Part shown: positions 22,257 to 23,514 of the stretch, in pieces
Layout: the number at the start of each line of letters is the position of its first letter
Position numbering within the stretch: position 1 is the first letter of the stretch
DNA from: a virus
Reading direction: 5' to 3' (one strand)
IMG/VR virus record: IMGVR_UViG_3300017757_000166
Coordinates: 1-23,514 of that record
Length of the DNA stretch: 23,514 bases
The notes under the pieces: generated by a model
Told to the model about the DNA's origin: nothing
Seen by the model: only the letters and a program-made list of their open reading frames with translations
The model's database searches: none
Translations under genes and position numbers: made by a program

Positions 22257-23514
22257 TTATTGTTTTATGATTTTATTATTTATTATTTTATTATTATGAT
22301 TTATATTTAAATTATAAATACCCCTTGGTAATTTAGTCATATCTATTTGTGTTGTTTTTTCTTTAGAAATAACTAAATTTCCTATCATATCATATAATTT
22401 TATATCAACTTCTTGATTTATATTTAATATGTTAATTATTGGGTTAGGATATATTAATAACTCACCATTTATTTCTTCTAAATCAACAGGCCATCCTAAA
22501 TCACAATAATTATATAACTCAATACAATATGAATTCCAATTACCTGTACAACATTCAGTGTCAATTGATATTACCCACTCAAAACATTCGTTAGGTAACC
22601 AATATGGAACTCCAGGTCCACCACTACATCCAGCATCATATTCACAACTTCCATCATCTGTATTGACATTTCCATCGTAATTATAAGCATTAACATCAGT
22701 ACATCCTGTTAGTATGTCAATACAAGTTCCATTATCTGTATTTGCTAATGAATCATAATTAAATGCATTAATATCAGTACATCCATAAATTATTTCAATA
22801 CAGCTAAAATCTTCTGTATTTGCTTCTGAATTATAGTTGAAGGCTGATGCATCAGTACATCCATAAATTACAGGTATACATGAATCATTATCTGTGTTTG
22901 CTAATTCGTTATAATTAAATGCTGTTGAATCTGTACAACCATAAATGTAATCTATACATGAAAAATCATCTACATTTGCTAATTCATTATAGTTGATTGC
23001 CGCTGAATCTGTACATCCTTCAACTATTTCTATACATGAATCGTTATCTACATTTGCTTCTGAATCATAATTTAATGCTGTTGGGTCAGTACAACCATAA
23101 ACAGTTAATATACATGAATTATCGTCTGTATTTGCAAATGCATCATAGTTAAAAGCGAATATATTTGTACAACCTTCTATCACTGGTATACATGAATCAT
23201 TATCTGTGTTTGCAGATGAGTCATAATTAAATGCTGTTAAGTCAGTACAACCATAGATAGGTAATATACAACTACCATCATCTGTATTTGCTTCTGAATT
23301 AAAGTTTAAAGCTGAACTATCAGTACATCCTGGATATAAACAAGATCCATTATCTACATTAGCTATATAATTATAATTTATTGCTTCAGAATTAGTACAG
23401 CCAAAATATAAACATGAGTCATCTCCTACGTTTGCATTTTCATTATAATTCCAAGCTACATCATCCATACAACCAACTACTACAGGGATACATGAATTAT
23501 CATCAAAATTTGCA
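22257..23514 (-). CDS. Partial T9SS-sorted repeat protein (5' end outside window)
   Basis: The frame is open at the right edge: upstream of the ATG at 23466-23468 it continues in frame as A-N-F-D-D-N-S-C-I-P-V-V-V-G-C, part of another repeat, so that methionine is internal and the true start lies outside. Visible are 418 residues. First come eleven full repeats of G-C-T-D...A-x-N-Y...A-N-x-D-x-x-S-C, 24-26 residues each with two cysteines. Next is a Cys/Trp-rich module (ECFEWVISIDTECCTGNW...C...YC). The last 69 residues (22260-22466) are a type A T9SS sorting domain: LLIYPNP, DIKLYDMIGNLV, LPRGIYNLNI and a basic end. Such domains send proteins across the Bacteroidetes outer membrane and are normally cleaved on surface attachment. 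An N-terminal signal peptide would be expected off-window. The T9SS and repeat assignments are firm; the biological role is unknown. Confidence 0.87.
   Translation of the reverse strand, partial: ANFDDNSCIPVVVGCMDDVAWNYNENANVGDDSCLYFGCTNSEAINYNYIANVDNGSCLYPGCTDSSALNFNSEANTDDGSCILPIYGCTDLTAFNYDSSANTDNDSCIPVIEGCTNIFAFNYDAFANTDDNSCILTVYGCTDPTALNYDSEANVDNDSCIEIVEGCTDSAAINYNELANVDDFSCIDYIYGCTDSTAFNYNELANTDNDSCIPVIYGCTDASAFNYNSEANTEDFSCIEIIYGCTDINAFNYDSLANTDNGTCIDILTGCTDVNAYNYDGNVNTDDGSCEYDAGCSGGPGVPYWLPNECFEWVISIDTECCTGNWNSYCIELYNYCDLGWPVDLEEINGELLIYPNPIINILNINQEVDIKLYDMIGNLVISKEKTTQIDMTKLPRGIYNLNINHNNKIINNKIIKQ
22635..23514. repeat. Tandem array of about 78-bp units (GCTD repeats)
   Basis: At least eleven head-to-tail units of mostly 78 bp (some 72-75 bp) encode the GCTD...NY...SC repeats and continue past the window edge. 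Units differ at many silent and some coding positions, but neighbouring units share long identical blocks such as those encoding NYNELAN and TDNDSCIP. That fits repeated duplication followed by drift, with scope for recombination to change copy number. Confidence 0.9.

Noticed and set aside
23466-23468. ATG as start of the repeat protein
   Set aside because: The frame continues upstream to the window edge as another repeat unit (…SCIPVVVGC then MDD), so this methionine replaces the usual Thr inside a repeat and is not the start.

Overview
The window is a stretch of an A+T-rich, T4-like contractile-tailed phage genome (myovirus morphology) that most likely infects a marine-type Bacteroidetes/Flavobacteriia host. 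The phage assignment rests on recognisable T4-type proteins: a gp25-like and a gp6 (baseplate-J)-like wedge protein, a gp5-like hub and spike pair, a very long protein with a P2 gpI/T4 gp7-like motif, and a gp55-like late sigma factor. The Bacteroidetes assignment rests on two things: almost no start codon has a Shine-Dalgarno sequence (the upstream stretches are A/T-only), and one gene ends in a type IX secretion (T9SS) type A sorting domain, a system known only from Bacteroidetes and relatives. No database search was possible, so names come from motif recognition.

Every supported gene lies on the minus strand, so the region is read from high to low coordinates. From the right edge: (i) 22257-23514, a gene open at the window edge encoding an extracellular protein built of a 26-residue GCTD...NY...SC repeat array, a Cys/Trp-rich module and a T9SS sorting domain; (ii) 19045-22207, four genes for charged or acidic proteins (371, 49, 129 and 484 aa), ending at a terminator-like hairpin at 19012-19046; (iii) 16948-18990, a 75-aa helical protein, an HD-domain phosphohydrolase, a short membrane-anchored coiled-coil protein and the gp55-like sigma factor; (iv) 1-16917, a tightly packed tail/baseplate cluster: 121-aa helical protein, hub with a C-terminal M15-type peptidase, beta-helical spike, 318-aa coiled-coil protein with a hydrophobic stretch, 140-aa protein, gp25, gp6, a DNRLRE-like protein, two paralogous proteins, a 1411-aa gpI/LamG protein and a truncated beta-rich protein running off the left edge.

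The layout suggests that the sigma factor switches on late transcription of the virion cluster just downstream of it. The cluster then supplies the cell-puncturing hub/spike, the inner wedge (gp25, gp6, gpI-like) and outer receptor-facing beta-rich proteins. Several short gaps carry T4-late-like boxes (TATAAATA or TATAATAA), and four gene pairs overlap by one base in a TAATG junction. The most unusual element is the T9SS cargo-type gene next to virion genes. With both edge genes included, no stretch longer than about 55 bases lacks a gene; no tRNA, CRISPR array or insertion sequence was seen.
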